A DNA stretch of 64,000 nt from Io17-Chloro-G2 sp965226915. GTDB lineage: Bacteria; Chloroflexota; Dehalococcoidia; Lucifugimonadales; UBA3495. Shown here in pieces: positions 1 through 8,697 of the stretch. The notes beneath the pieces are model-generated. The model was not told the origin of the DNA and did not search any database. It was given only the letters and a program-made list of their open reading frames with translations. Every line of letters starts with the position of its first letter. Position 1 is the stretch's first letter. The translations under genes were made by a program, and so were the position numbers. The DNA is taken from assembly GCA_965226915.1 (NCBI GenBank), contig CBDDEJ010000006.1, forward strand, positions 124,001 to 188,000, given 5' to 3'.

Positions 1-769
1 GTGGAGTTCGGTGTTTTTCCCCAATGCCTCGGCGGCGGCGACACAAGCGTCGTAGTCGTTTCTCATCGTGACGGTGGAGAAGTTGGTGTGGGCGCCGGCG
101 CCGTTCCAGTCTCCCCTGACCGGCTTGGGGTCTAGCGTCGCGCTAACGTTGAATTGCTCGCCTATCCGGTAGAGCAGCCACCTGGCAACCCAAAGGTGGT
201 CGCCTACAGTCGGGGTTCCCACGGGGCCGATCTGGAACTCCCATTGACCGGGCATGACCTCTCCGTTGATCCCGGCGATGGCTAATCCGGCATAAATGCA
301 GGCGTCTAGATGGGCTTCCACGATTGGCCGCCCAAATACCTCATCGGAGCCCACACCGCAGTAATAACCGCCTTGGGGGAGCGGGGAAACCATTGTCCGG
401 CCAACCCAGAGGCTTTATGCCGTCGAAGTAGGTGTATTCCTGCTCTATTCCGAACCATGTATCCAGCTCAGCGTAATTCTTGGAAGCCTCGGCGCAGGCG
501 GCCCTAGTGTTGGAGGGATGGGGCGTCATGTCGGTGAGGGGCACCTCGCACATGACCAATTTGTTGTTTCCCCCGCGTACCGGGTCGGGGCAAACGAAAA
601 CCGGATTCAAAACACAGTCGGACTGGTCGCCGGTGGCTTGGTTGGTGCTGGACCCATCGAAGGCCCAGATGGGCGGTTCTTCGCCTTCGGCGATAACTTT
701 GGCCTTGGATCTCAGCTTAGCGGTTGGTTTTTGTCCGTCAATCCAGATGTACTCAGCTTTGTAACTCAT
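1..769 (-). pseudogene. glnII: Glutamine synthetase type II, frameshifted and cut by left edge
   Basis: Glutamine synthetase joins glutamate and ammonia using ATP in the cytoplasm. The N-terminus (MSYKAEYIWIDG, then WAFDGSSTNQA) and later WFGIEQEYT, GVGSDEVFGRPIVEAH, GEVMPGQWEFQ, RGDWNGAGAHTNFS and the right order of blocks identify the eukaryote-like type II family (usually about 340 residues). Only about 250 residues lie in the window; the 3' end is beyond position 1. The start ATG (767-769) has GGAG upstream. The frame breaks at a run of five G (plus strand 375-379): removing one base restores FPAPQGGYYCGVG and the rest of the protein. All visible catalytic blocks are otherwise intact, so this may be a homopolymer sequencing error rather than a true pseudogene. 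It is the last gene of a run with three small ORFs. Family assignment is certain; functional status is not. Confidence 0.9.
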
Positions 770-835
770 AGCACTCCATAAATCTATTGATGTGGTTGAG
801 TGGAGATTTGGAACCATAGCTCGGACGGGGAGTAT

Positions 836-889
836 TTACATATTTAGTGAAAAATTCGATGTGGCCCGGATTACTGTTATAGCTGTCAT
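836..889 (-). CDS. Possible 17-residue leader peptide upstream of glutamine synthetase
   Basis: A tiny ORF, MTAITVIRATSNFSLNM, begins with ATG and is preceded by AAGGAGGTGAAG, one of the strongest ribosome-binding sequences in the window. It lies 66 bases upstream of the glutamine synthetase start and 40 bases after the 117-residue ORF, in the same direction. No family is recognised. It could be a translated leader that couples translation or senses amino acid supply, a small functional peptide, or a decayed gene start. The evidence is only the ribosome site, the start codon and the position. Confidence 0.4.
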   Translation of the reverse strand: MTAITVIRATSNFSLNM

Positions 890-929
890 CTTCACCTCCT
901 TGGAGTAGTTCGGCGCAGGCCGTTCGATA

Positions 930-1283
930 TTAGACATCCTGCAGTCCATACCCCTCTGGCGCGCTATCCGCGTAGATGGTAAATGAAGCCTCTTTAGGAA
1001 AAACCGTGGCTAGACCCGGCTCTTCGTCAGGTGCGAGGCTACCGTCACTGGATATATGTCTCACCTCGTCGAAGGTCAGGCACCAGCCGTAACCGGCCCT
1101 TATCAACTCCAAACTTCCTACAAACTCGGCATACTTATTTTGTCCAATGGCGCGAACTACATATTCTTTACCGACGGTGATCCGCTCATCCAGAAATTTA
1201 CTTGCCACCAGAATCTCTCCATGTCCGAGGGAACTTGTGCTGATCGCCTCGTCTCTACCTGGTTCCATCGTCATAGTTGTCAT
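930..1283 (-). CDS. Hypothetical protein, 117 residues
   Basis: I do not recognise a family. The start ATG is 7 bases after a perfect AGGAGG, which supports it being a real gene. The protein is acidic and soluble, with a Thr/Met-rich N-terminus, a central segment ERITVGKEYVVRAIGQN resembling a small beta-barrel strand pair, GYGWCLTFDEV in the middle and the C-terminus EGYGLQDV. It has no signal peptide or membrane segment. It sits between the small zinc-ribbon ORF and the 17-residue ORF ahead of glutamine synthetase, all on the same strand, and may be co-transcribed with them. Confidence 0.65.
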   Translation of the reverse strand: MTTMTMEPGRDEAISTSSLGHGEILVASKFLDERITVGKEYVVRAIGQNKYAEFVGSLELIRAGYGWCLTFDEVRHISSDGSLAPDEEPGLATVFPKEASFTIYADSAPEGYGLQDV

Positions 1284-1352
1284 GGCTATCGCCTCCTATA
1301 TTGTTCCTCATTGCCGAAACAGGCTTTCCTGAACGTTTTACCTTTCGGCAAT

Positions 1353-1490
1353 TTATTTCTTGTCTGATCCACAGGCCGGGCATTCCCGCACCTGCCGCCT
1401 TAGTGGCTTCCATGACGCGTTGCAATCCTCACAATGGGCTGCTGCTATGGCTTGGATTCCTGTGGTTTGGATGTTCGTCGTAGTTGCCAT
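1353..1490 (-). CDS. Small zinc-ribbon protein, 45 residues
   Basis: A short protein with two CxxC knuckles, CEDC and CPAC, separated by 14 residues, which should bind one zinc. The C-terminus is GSDKK. The ATG at 1488-1490 follows GAGAGGTGAAG; a longer reading from 1580 is possible but adds a residue stretch without ribosome site or ribbon features. It lies 69 bases upstream of the 117-residue ORF and is the first gene of the run ending in glutamine synthetase. The function is unknown; the family could be any of several rubredoxin-like or rubrerythrin-like ribbons. Confidence 0.55.
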   Translation of the reverse strand: MATTTNIQTTGIQAIAAAHCEDCNASWKPLRRQVRECPACGSDKK

Positions 1491-1822
1491 CTCTGTCTTC
1501 ACCTCTCGATTTGTTGTGATGTCATCGTAGCGGGAGAGAAAGAAACGCACATGGGGGAGGCTCCTCATCTTTGAAAACAAGGGAATTCCAAGGCGGATTG
1601 AGGGTAGTAGGGAGACCTCCCTATATGGGCTAGAGATTAGACGTTGAAGAGCCGGTTAGGGTCGTAGTTGCCACGCATGGCCGTCTACCGGCGAACCCAC
1701 AAAGGATCGCTTAGATATGGATCGGACCTAGAGAATTGTGGTTCGATATGAGGAGAAGCAGCCTGAAGACTAGACTAGATGGAGACCAAAACTGGAACGT
1801 GGTCCGGCGGTTTTGGTGGATG
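1491..1822. other. Gene-free stretch with one short palindrome
   Basis: No supported gene was found between the zinc-ribbon ORF and the LuxR remnant. The only structure noted is a 14-base inverted repeat at 1609-1622 (AGGGAG-AC-CTCCCT). The promoter of the zinc-ribbon to glutamine synthetase run should lie here, but no convincing -35/-10 pair was found. Confidence 0.5.
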
Positions 1823-4215
1823 TTAGCTTTCGCCCGCGGATGGAGGTATCGCCAAACCGTGCTGGGCGGCATAGGTTGCCGCCTCTGTGCGGTTGACCGC
1901 ACCGGTCTTATTTAGGATGTTGCTCACGTGGTTGCCCACGGTCTTGATGCTGATAATGAGTTCCTCACCAATCTCCCGGTCGGTTTTCCCGCCGCAGATC
2001 AACCGCAAAACTTCGACTTCCCGACGGGTAAGGCCGTCTGGGTTATCAAGCGCCCGGACTGGCTGGGCCTCGGCTGGTTTTTGACGAGTTTCTACACGCT
2101 CCATCAGCGGCCTCATTCCCAACTCGCTGGAGATGGCCAGGGACTCGTCCAGCAGGGCCGCAGCCTTGGCCCGGTTTCCTTCACCATCACGTTCTTGGAT
2201 CAGGTCAGCGTAGTCGCAGCATGTCCAGGCTACCTCGGGTCGGTAGCCCGCCTTGCGGCAGAAGACCAGGGAATCCTCGAAATGGGCCGCTGCCTGGTCC
2301 AGATTCCCCATCGTCTGAGCCAGGAGTCCCCGGAGCCGATAGTTATTTATAGAATTCCCTCCGAGGATCGGGACCGCTGAAGCCAGCAATTCGTAGTGGG
2401 TTTTAGCAAGCTTGATATCCCGCCGCAAAATCGCGACCAACGCAACGCCAGTTCTGGCGCCGGCTGCGAAAATCGGCTCGGAAACGGGTGACTCCAGAAC
2501 ATTCCCAGCGGCGGTGACGGCTAAATCCAAGAGGTCAAAGGATTCGGTCAACCGGGCGATATAAGGTAAAACCGCTGCCGGTCTGGCATGCTGGATTCCT
2601 GATCTTTCCGGGGATCCTCGAAGGGTTTCCACTAATCGATCCAAAAATGCCTGGCCCATCTCCCATTTCCCAAGCTCATACTCCAGCAATACCCGGTCTG
2701 CTAAAAGAGAGACATCCCCCGGCGACACCGCCAGTCCACGGTCGCTGATGGCACGGGCACGGTCCCACTCCCCCAGAAGGCGGTACAGCGTTGCGTCGGC
2801 GCGGCACGCAAGAGCCCAGCCGCGAGCGTTCTCGGAGCTTCTCCGCTAACTCTAGGCAGGCCGTGGATTGTCGCCTGGCTCGTTCCGAGTCACCCTGGTA
2901 GATCAGGACACGTGCCGCATCTAGCCCGGCATCCAATTCCAAACGGAAGTCATCAGTAACCTGCGCGACCTCGATGACCCTAAAAGCCTTTTCCAGGCTT
3001 TCCTCGAAATGAAGGTGGTGCATGTCCACGTTTCCCGATGCCGCCAGGATTCGCCCCTCCAAGATTTCGTCCTCCGCGTTTCGGGCGATGGCCAGGGCTC
3101 GGTCAAAAGTTTGCTGGGCGCCTGAGTAGTCGCCCTCCACACGGCCCAACTCAGCGCCATGACTCGATAGCAACCGGGCTGCCGTCAGGGAATCTGGGGC
3201 AACCATTTCTAATGCACGACCATATAAGGTGGCCAATGCTGTCCGGCCGCCGGCAGTTACCGGGAAGGGATACTCGGCTACTTCCACCGCCTTGAATATG
3301 TCTCCAACCGAATGGTAATAATCAAACGCTCGGCCTACCATATCCACTGCGTGCTGTAATTCGGCCCTCTCGGCAGCGCCTGCCATCGCCCGGCCGTAGC
3401 CGAACAGCAGCGCCGCTTCACCGGAATCTCTGGCGGGGGTTTTGCCTTCCAACGGAGAACCGATGGCCGCCAAGCCACGCCGGAAGTGCTCCAGCGCATC
3501 TTCCCAGGCGTAGTGTGCTAGATCACGCTCCCCGGCAAGATGCGAGTATCGAACCAACTGCTCCGGGCCAAGGATGGCCTCCGCTTCGCCGAAATGATGC
3601 GCCAACTCGGCGGCGTGGGATTCGGCGTCGTCTCTGTACAACTTCTCCAGAGCCTCCGCGATCCGCGAGTGCAACCTTGCCCGGCGCGTGGCGGATAGCT
3701 CCTGGGATAGCGTCTCCTGTATGAGGGAGTGGGTAAATTGATAACCGCCTATTCTCCCCGTTGCCTCTTCGATCACTCCTGCCGCAAGGGCTTCTTCCAA
3801 GGCCTGCAGGACGACGTCTTCGCTACTTTCCTCTTTTAGTGTGTTGAGAAGCTTAAATTCAAACTCCCTGCCGATGATTGAGGCTGTAGTCAGCGTTTGA
3901 TTACATTGGTCCGACAGCCGGTTGAGGCGCTGCCCAATCGCTTCTCGAACACCCTCGGGTATCCGGATGTCCCGAAGCCTGCTGGCATCTTGTTGCTCCA
4001 GTTCCCCTCGTTCGGCCAACAGCCTGGTCACCTCGGTGAGGAAAAATGGATTCCCCTCGGTGTGGGTATAAATGGTTTCGGCCAACTCCTGTCTTACCGG
4101 AAGGAAACATCGAGAAGTTTTTCAGAGAGCCCCGCCAACTGCCGCTGCCGGTTTGAACTTCTGCGGCGAAGGAGGCCTAACCGATCGGCAGCGGAGTTGG
4201 GCTGGTTATTGTCCG
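1823..4215 (-). pseudogene. Remnant of LuxR-type ATPase/TPR transcriptional regulator
   Basis: The reading is that of a large MalT/LAL-like regulator: AAA ATPase, TPR-like helical repeats, C-terminal LuxR DNA-binding domain. The C-terminal HTH (LTRREVEVLRLICGGKTDRE onward) is intact near 1850-2020. The piece ending at 4085 begins inside the ATPase lid (TIYTHTEGNPFFLTEV). The frame breaks near 2838, where one base too many separates AEKL from ENARGWALACRADATLYRLL, and again near 4097-4105, where the upstream piece ending GLSEKLLDVS stops at 4094-4096 just before QELAETIYTHTEG. The Walker A and B part of the ATPase is missing altogether: only about 35 residues precede the lid before the sequence changes to the kinase-like remnant. 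This is therefore a decayed, N-terminally deleted gene unless the frameshifts are sequencing errors; the missing ATPase core cannot be explained by sequencing errors alone. Confidence 0.75.
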
Positions 4216-4829
4216 GCGCAGTTTATGGGTAAGCCACCGGGAAAGCAGACTTTGGGGGTGTACTGCCTGGTCAAATCCGGCCTCAATTCCATTCCATCGA
4301 GTCAGGATTTCCCGATTCAGCAAGCTGAAAATAGCTTGCACCTGACTTTGCTGTTGAAAGGCGGCAAGAGGCGGATAGCCATGCAGGGTCTCCCCCGCAA
4401 TCCTGTTAAAATGGCGATACAACCATCGAGCTCAACCCGGCCGAATGCGACCTCTGCCATGTGGTGGCGGGCGAAATCGGGCGGGGCCTGATCCAGTGCT
4501 CTTTTATGCCGGACAAGTTCGTCCGGTTCACCGGCCTCCGGGCGATCCAACTTGAGAACCAAGTGTTCGAGCTTGCCGGAGCTACTGGAAGATACACTAA
4601 CCAGGAAAAGAGCGGCGCCGGTGAAGCCTCCTTTGAGCTCCTGGAGGGGAACGATTCTTATGCCGTGTTGGTGTTGAGCGAAACGGATGACGTTCTGGTA
4701 GCCGGCAGAAAGCGACTCGAACTCGCTGGCGAGGCTCACACCGGTTACGTCATCAACAGCCGGGCTGGCCGGTGGCGAAGGCTTATTTTGGTACTCTGGT
4801 GAGGGCAATTCTGGTCCAGAATTCACCAC
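4177..4829 (-). pseudogene. Remnant of phosphotransferase-like (possible TCAD9-type) protein
   Basis: Translation from the GTG pair at 4824-4829 gives a Pro-rich head, then LKGGFTGAALFLV, LEHLVLKLDRPEAGEP and DELVRHKRALDQAPPDFARH. This glycine-loop and lysine-strand layout recalls aminoglycoside-phosphotransferase-like folds, in particular the ternary-complex-associated domain 9 family of NTP-dependent conflict systems; I make this match from memory and it is weak. Near 4400 the frame slips by one base and continues as RIAGETLHGYPPLAAFQQQS up to RWLTHKLRR, ending at a stop at 4177-4179, where the LuxR remnant takes over in another frame. The protein is thus truncated before its expected end. 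A good promoter (4865-4893) lies directly upstream. Confidence 0.45.
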
Positions 4830-4864
4830 TACGGTATCCTTGTTTGGTCTAATGAGATACTGCG

Positions 4865-4893
4865 AGTCTATCCATGCCCTGAATGCCTGTCAA
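4865..4893 (-). promoter_or_regulatory. Sigma-70-type promoter for the kinase-like/LuxR remnant
   Basis: On the minus strand a consensus TTGACA (4888-4893) and TAGACT (4865-4870) are separated by exactly 17 bases. The start codon pair at 4824-4829 lies about 30 bases downstream of the expected transcription start. The same hexamer pair with the same spacing is found upstream of the moeB gene, which supports both. Confidence 0.65.
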
Positions 4894-4982
4894 CGAGCGA
4901 ATATGGTCATGTTCCCTTGGTTACAGATGGGATTTCTGCTCTGGTTGGACATGTCCGATGGTTTGACAAACCCAAAGAGAAG

Positions 4983-5007
4983 GGCCCCCGGATTGACTCC
5001 AGGGGCC
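4983..5007. terminator. Hairpin, likely bidirectional terminator
   Basis: A stem of GGCCCC/GGGGCC plus GG/CC around one mismatch and a 7-base loop (4992-4998). On the plus strand it is followed by GCTTTTA; on the minus strand by CTTCTCTTT. It lies just after the aldolase gene, which is read on the minus strand. Confidence 0.5.
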
Positions 5008-5057
5008 GCTTTTAGATTGCCAATTTGGGAATCCCCTCCCTTTATCCCCAGTGCCAC

Positions 5058-6074
5058 CTATCCCTCCGGCGTGTAATTTCCCCTACGGGCCGCGCCGGTG
5101 AGGCGGGCCCTGGTGTAGAAGGCCATCGCCGCAGCCTCGGTGTTCTCCGTTTTTCCGGCCCAGGCCTTGAGGGGCTCTCCTTGCAAGCTACGGCCGAATG
5201 AGAAGCTTAGTTCCCACGGCGCCCCCGCTGAGCCGGCGCCCTGGTTGAGAGCGTTGAGATTAGACGTGACCGAATTGTCGGGCTCGCCGCCGGAAAGGAA
5301 AACCACTCCGGGGACCGAGGCCGGCAACGCGCGCTTGAAGCACTCGATGGTCCTTTCGGCGACCTCTTCCGGATCGGCGCGGTGGGCTGCCGATCCGCCG
5401 GAGATAACCATGCTTGGCTTCAGGAGCATGCCTTCTAAGAGAACCTTCTGTTGAGCCAGTTGATCGAAAACCTCTCTCAATGTTTCCTCGGTGACTTCAA
5501 AGCAACGGTCAATATCGTGATCGCCATCCCGCAGGACCTCGGGCTCGACGATTGGCACCAAGCCCGCTTCTTGGCTCAAGGCAGCGAAGCGGGCCAACGC
5601 GTGGGCGTTGGTGTTCAAACCGTAGGAGGTGGGGGTGGTGGCGCTTATGCCTATCACCGCCCGCCACTTGGTGAAGCCGGCGCCTAATTCTTCGTATTCC
5701 TTCAGCCGGTTCCTCAGTCCATCCAGACCCTCGGTCACCAACTCATCGGGGGCCTCCGGGAGGGGCACGGTCCCCGTATCGACCTTGATTCCGGGTATTA
5801 TCCCCTGGTCGGACAATACCTTGACGATGGGCGTCCCGTCGGCGCCATTCTGACGGATAGTCTCGTCGAACAAGATCACGCCGCTGATGAACTCTTTAAC
5901 ACCGGCGGTGCGAAAAAGCATCTCCCGGTAATCGCGGCGGCTCTGCTCCGTTGATTCCACGTTGATGGAATCGAATCGCCTCTTAATGGTGCCGCTGCTT
6001 TCGTCCGCCGCCAGGATACCCTTTCCCTCGGCAACCAACGCCTGAGCGGTCTGGACTAGCCGTTGCTTATCCAT
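5058..6074 (-). CDS. fba: Fructose-bisphosphate aldolase, class I
   Basis: The enzyme reversibly cleaves fructose 1,6-bisphosphate to dihydroxyacetone phosphate and glyceraldehyde 3-phosphate through a lysine Schiff base, in cytoplasmic glycolysis/gluconeogenesis. The 338-residue protein is collinear with the eukaryote-like class I family: GILAADESSGT near residue 20, KWRAV near 136, PIVEPEV near 175 and the Schiff-base motif GMLLKPSMV with the lysine near 219. ATG at 6072-6074 follows GGAGGAGTGAATC. It lies 67 bases downstream of the fructose-bisphosphatase gene on the same strand, so the two are probably one operon working in gluconeogenesis, with the divergent SorC-type gene as a candidate regulator. 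Confidence 0.95.
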   Translation of the reverse strand: MDKQRLVQTAQALVAEGKGILAADESSGTIKRRFDSINVESTEQSRRDYREMLFRTAGVKEFISGVILFDETIRQNGADGTPIVKVLSDQGIIPGIKVDTGTVPLPEAPDELVTEGLDGLRNRLKEYEELGAGFTKWRAVIGISATTPTSYGLNTNAHALARFAALSQEAGLVPIVEPEVLRDGDHDIDRCFEVTEETLREVFDQLAQQKVLLEGMLLKPSMVISGGSAAHRADPEEVAERTIECFKRALPASVPGVVFLSGGEPDNSVTSNLNALNQGAGSAGAPWELSFSFGRSLQGEPLKAWAGKTENTEAAAMAFYTRARLTGAARRGNYTPEG

Positions 6075-6141
6075 GATTCACTCCTCCTTCCCTCTTTATC
6101 CTGGTCTGTTAGGCTTTATTGAAGGCTGATTGGCGGGGCCT

Positions 6142-7119
6142 CTAGCCGCCTTTGATCACCGCCACCGTGGCCTCGACAACGTCTTTGTTGCCCAGGATCA
6201 GGGGGGCCCGTTGGTGCAGTTCTTGCGGTATGATGTCCAAGATGCGCTGGTAGCCCGTCGAAGCGGCGCCACCGGCCTGCTCCGCCACAAATCCCAATGG
6301 GTTGGCCTCGTACATCAGCCTGAGCCGTCCTTCCTTACGGTTCTCGTCGGCGGGATAGGCGAAAATCCCGCCCTTCAAGAGGTTCCTGTGAAAATCGGCC
6401 ACCAAGGAACCCACGTACCGCTGGGAATACTTGCCCCTTAAAAGGGCTATCGCCTTTCGGGTCGGTTCGTCCAAAACCTTGTTGTTGCCCTCGTTGGTGC
6501 TGTAATACGGGCATTCCTCGGGAATCTTGATGCCGGGGTGAGTCAACGCAAAGGCGCCAGACTCGATGTCCAGTGTGAAACCGGAGACATTGTTTTTTGC
6601 GGCCAGCACTAAGACGGTGCTAGAGCCGTAAACCACATACGCGGCGGCCACCTGCTCCTTGCCAATCCTCAACAAAGAGTCGTCGTTCACGGTCTCGTCG
6701 GGCCTCTTCCGCCAGATGCCAAAAATGGACCCGATGCTTACCGCTACATCGATGTTGGATGAGCCGTCCAGGGGGTCCATCAACACTATATAACCATCGG
6801 AAACATCGCCGTCGACGATCACCGGCCGTTCGATCTCCTCGCAGCCTATGGCTGCGACCTGACCGGATTGGGTGAGGGTCTCTACGAATATATCCGAACT
6901 GGCCGCGTCCAGCCGCTGGACGATATCACCCCCGGTGTTCGTCTCGCCGGTGACGCCCAATGCATCGGCCAACGCTGCCTGCTGAACCTGCTGTTGGACG
7001 CGGCGCGAACCGTCGGCGATCGCCAGGATAACCGCGCCAAGCCCTAGATTCTGGCCTTTACCTTGCCATTCCGAGGTTACGTATTCTTTAAGCGTAGTTC
7101 GATGTCCTACCACCGACAT
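6142..7119 (-). CDS. fbp: Fructose-1,6-bisphosphatase, class I
   Basis: Hydrolyses fructose 1,6-bisphosphate to fructose 6-phosphate, the committed step of gluconeogenesis. The 325-residue protein carries the metal-binding GCEEIE, the signature MDPLDGSSNIDVAVSIGSIF near residue 114, and the C-terminal substrate region YVGSLVADFHRNLLKGGIF and RLMYEANPLGFVAEQAGG. I chose the ATG at 7117-7119 (MSVVGHRTTLKEY), preceded by GGAGG six bases away; an in-frame extension to 7200 has no ribosome site and unusual basic residues. It is upstream of fba in the same operon. Confidence 0.95.
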   Translation of the reverse strand: MSVVGHRTTLKEYVTSEWQGKGQNLGLGAVILAIADGSRRVQQQVQQAALADALGVTGETNTGGDIVQRLDAASSDIFVETLTQSGQVAAIGCEEIERPVIVDGDVSDGYIVLMDPLDGSSNIDVAVSIGSIFGIWRKRPDETVNDDSLLRIGKEQVAAAYVVYGSSTVLVLAAKNNVSGFTLDIESGAFALTHPGIKIPEECPYYSTNEGNNKVLDEPTRKAIALLRGKYSQRYVGSLVADFHRNLLKGGIFAYPADENRKEGRLRLMYEANPLGFVAEQAGGAASTGYQRILDIIPQELHQRAPLILGNKDVVEATVAVIKGG

Positions 7120-7245
7120 GCGCCACCTCCACCGCTGATTCAGCCGTTCCATAACCCCGCAAGGCACACGGCGCCTAGGATTGGTAGTCCACAGTATCAA
7201 GCACCGTCAGGCGTGAGGCAAGTTCAGGGCACCCGAAGATTATGC

Positions 7246-7258
7246 GGAATATTATTCC
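7246..7258. promoter_or_regulatory. Palindrome, possible operator between fbp and the SorC-type regulator
   Basis: A perfect 13-base palindrome GGAATA-T-TATTCC lies in the divergent intergenic region, flanked by TGCGG and CCGCA further out. Its position would suit autoregulation or control of the fbp-fba operon by the neighbouring regulator. That it is an operator is inference. Confidence 0.4.
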
Positions 7259-7284
7259 AGAATTTTGCCGCACGGGTTATTTTA

Positions 7285-7314
7285 TTGCACCAAGTTTGCA
7301 TCTAATTGTAGAAT
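7285..7314 (+). promoter_or_regulatory. Promoter for the SorC-type regulator
   Basis: TTGCAC (7285-7290) and TAGAAT (7309-7314) are 18 bases apart, 30-40 bases upstream of the regulator start at 7354. Confidence 0.5.
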
Positions 7315-7353
7315 ATTCACAAATGCCATGATATTAGCGTGAGGTTATTGAAA

Positions 7354-8535
7354 ATGGAAATATCCCCGCAGACCTCGCCCCGGCAATCCTCACCAAAAGA
7401 CGACCCGCTGGACCGATTTGCGTTGGAGATCGCCCGGCGCAACAAGCTGGAAGGCGAAAGCCTGCAACTCCTGTCTGGCGTTTTCCCTGGGGGCGCCACG
7501 ACTTTACACCGCAAGCTCAAGGGTTGGTTGGAAGAGGGCCGGTTCGAACTTATCGACAAGTGGAGCGGCCAAACGACAGCGAGGCAGGCAGCGATAGATG
7601 AACCTTTGGGGGAGCGCCTGGCCCGGGAAACTTCTATTCGGCGGGCCAGGGTGGCCCATGTCAGCGGCGTTGAGGCGGCGACTGGGGAAGACTACCGGAT
7701 TCCGCCAGCCAATGAAAGGGCTCAGGCCGCGTTCCAAGCAGGGGATTACCTTCATAGAGCATTAGGGGATGTCGCCGCCAGGTTTCTCATAGACCGTCTG
7801 CGGCCTCAAATGACGATTGGCTTGGCCTCGGGAAGGGGAGTCGCTTTGACTGTCGACAGGCTGGAGGAACTGGCGAAGGACCGGCGCGAATGGATGAGTG
7901 GATACCAGCGGGTGCGGATATTTTCGCTAAGCGGCGGATCATGGATGGGCACCTGGGCGATGCCGTTTAACCGGCCTTTGGACGCCGACGCCAACGTATT
8001 CCATCTTGGAACCATCTTGCACGTCTCTCCGGGCATCAGAACATACATCGGTTCCTGGCTGTTGGCGGGCGAACGGGAGACCGAACAGACGAGCCACGAG
8101 GACGCCCATCTCGATCTAGCGATCGTAGGAATAGGGCAACTCAATACGGGCCACCATTTCCTCCGGCCCGACGCAGCGCTGCAGATGGAAAGCATGGGCG
8201 AAGCGCTAGCCACAATACGGGAATTCCAAGATCAGGATGGCGACCGGCATGCCAACATCGCCGATATTTGCCACGTCTTGTTTTACGTGGGCGCCGGTGA
8301 TCCTCCCAATCAAATAGCCAATGCCATCACTGAACTGAATAACGCGATGTCCACCGCACCCAGAAGGATCCTTGAAAGCGCCGAGGAAGTGATCATGGTG
8401 GCAGGCGGGGCCCGAAAAGAAGAGGCGCTATACCACTTTTTCAAAGGGAATTGTCCTGACGCCCCCATAGACCCCAGCCGGGTCACGTTGATAACCGATT
8501 CCTGGACCGCGAACCGAATCCTAGAGCGAGGCTGA
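7354..8535 (+). CDS. SorC-family sugar-sensing transcriptional regulator
   Basis: The C-terminal two-thirds is the SorC/DeoR-type sugar-phosphate binding domain: TIGLASGRGVALTVDRLEEL, HLDLAIVGIGQLN, MVAGGARKEEAL and the final VTLITDSWTANRIL. The N-terminal about 70 residues (FALEIARRNKLEGESLQLL, then RKLKGWLEEGRFELIDKW) look like a helix-turn-helix of unusual type, longer than in classical SorC proteins. I chose the ATG at 7354 (MEISPQ), with GAGG nine bases upstream, over a GTG at 7339. It is divergent from fbp-fba. Family members such as CggR bind fructose 1,6-bisphosphate and control glycolytic genes, so a role in controlling gluconeogenesis is a reasonable inference. Confidence 0.8.
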   Translation: MEISPQTSPRQSSPKDDPLDRFALEIARRNKLEGESLQLLSGVFPGGATTLHRKLKGWLEEGRFELIDKWSGQTTARQAAIDEPLGERLARETSIRRARVAHVSGVEAATGEDYRIPPANERAQAAFQAGDYLHRALGDVAARFLIDRLRPQMTIGLASGRGVALTVDRLEELAKDRREWMSGYQRVRIFSLSGGSWMGTWAMPFNRPLDADANVFHLGTILHVSPGIRTYIGSWLLAGERETEQTSHEDAHLDLAIVGIGQLNTGHHFLRPDAALQMESMGEALATIREFQDQDGDRHANIADICHVLFYVGAGDPPNQIANAITELNNAMSTAPRRILESAEEVIMVAGGARKEEALYHFFKGNCPDAPIDPSRVTLITDSWTANRILERG

Positions 8536-8697
8536 TGGGCCAAAGAGGCCCTCGCCTGGCCAACCGCGCCAATCGAAACCCGAGCCTCTCCGGAGCCTCC
8601 ATCGTTGCCCGGCGCCCGCTACCGGTATATATTCAAAGCAGCAAAACTTGGGAAGCCCGCCTGATCGGCGCGTTCGAAGTCTAGAGGAATCAACACC

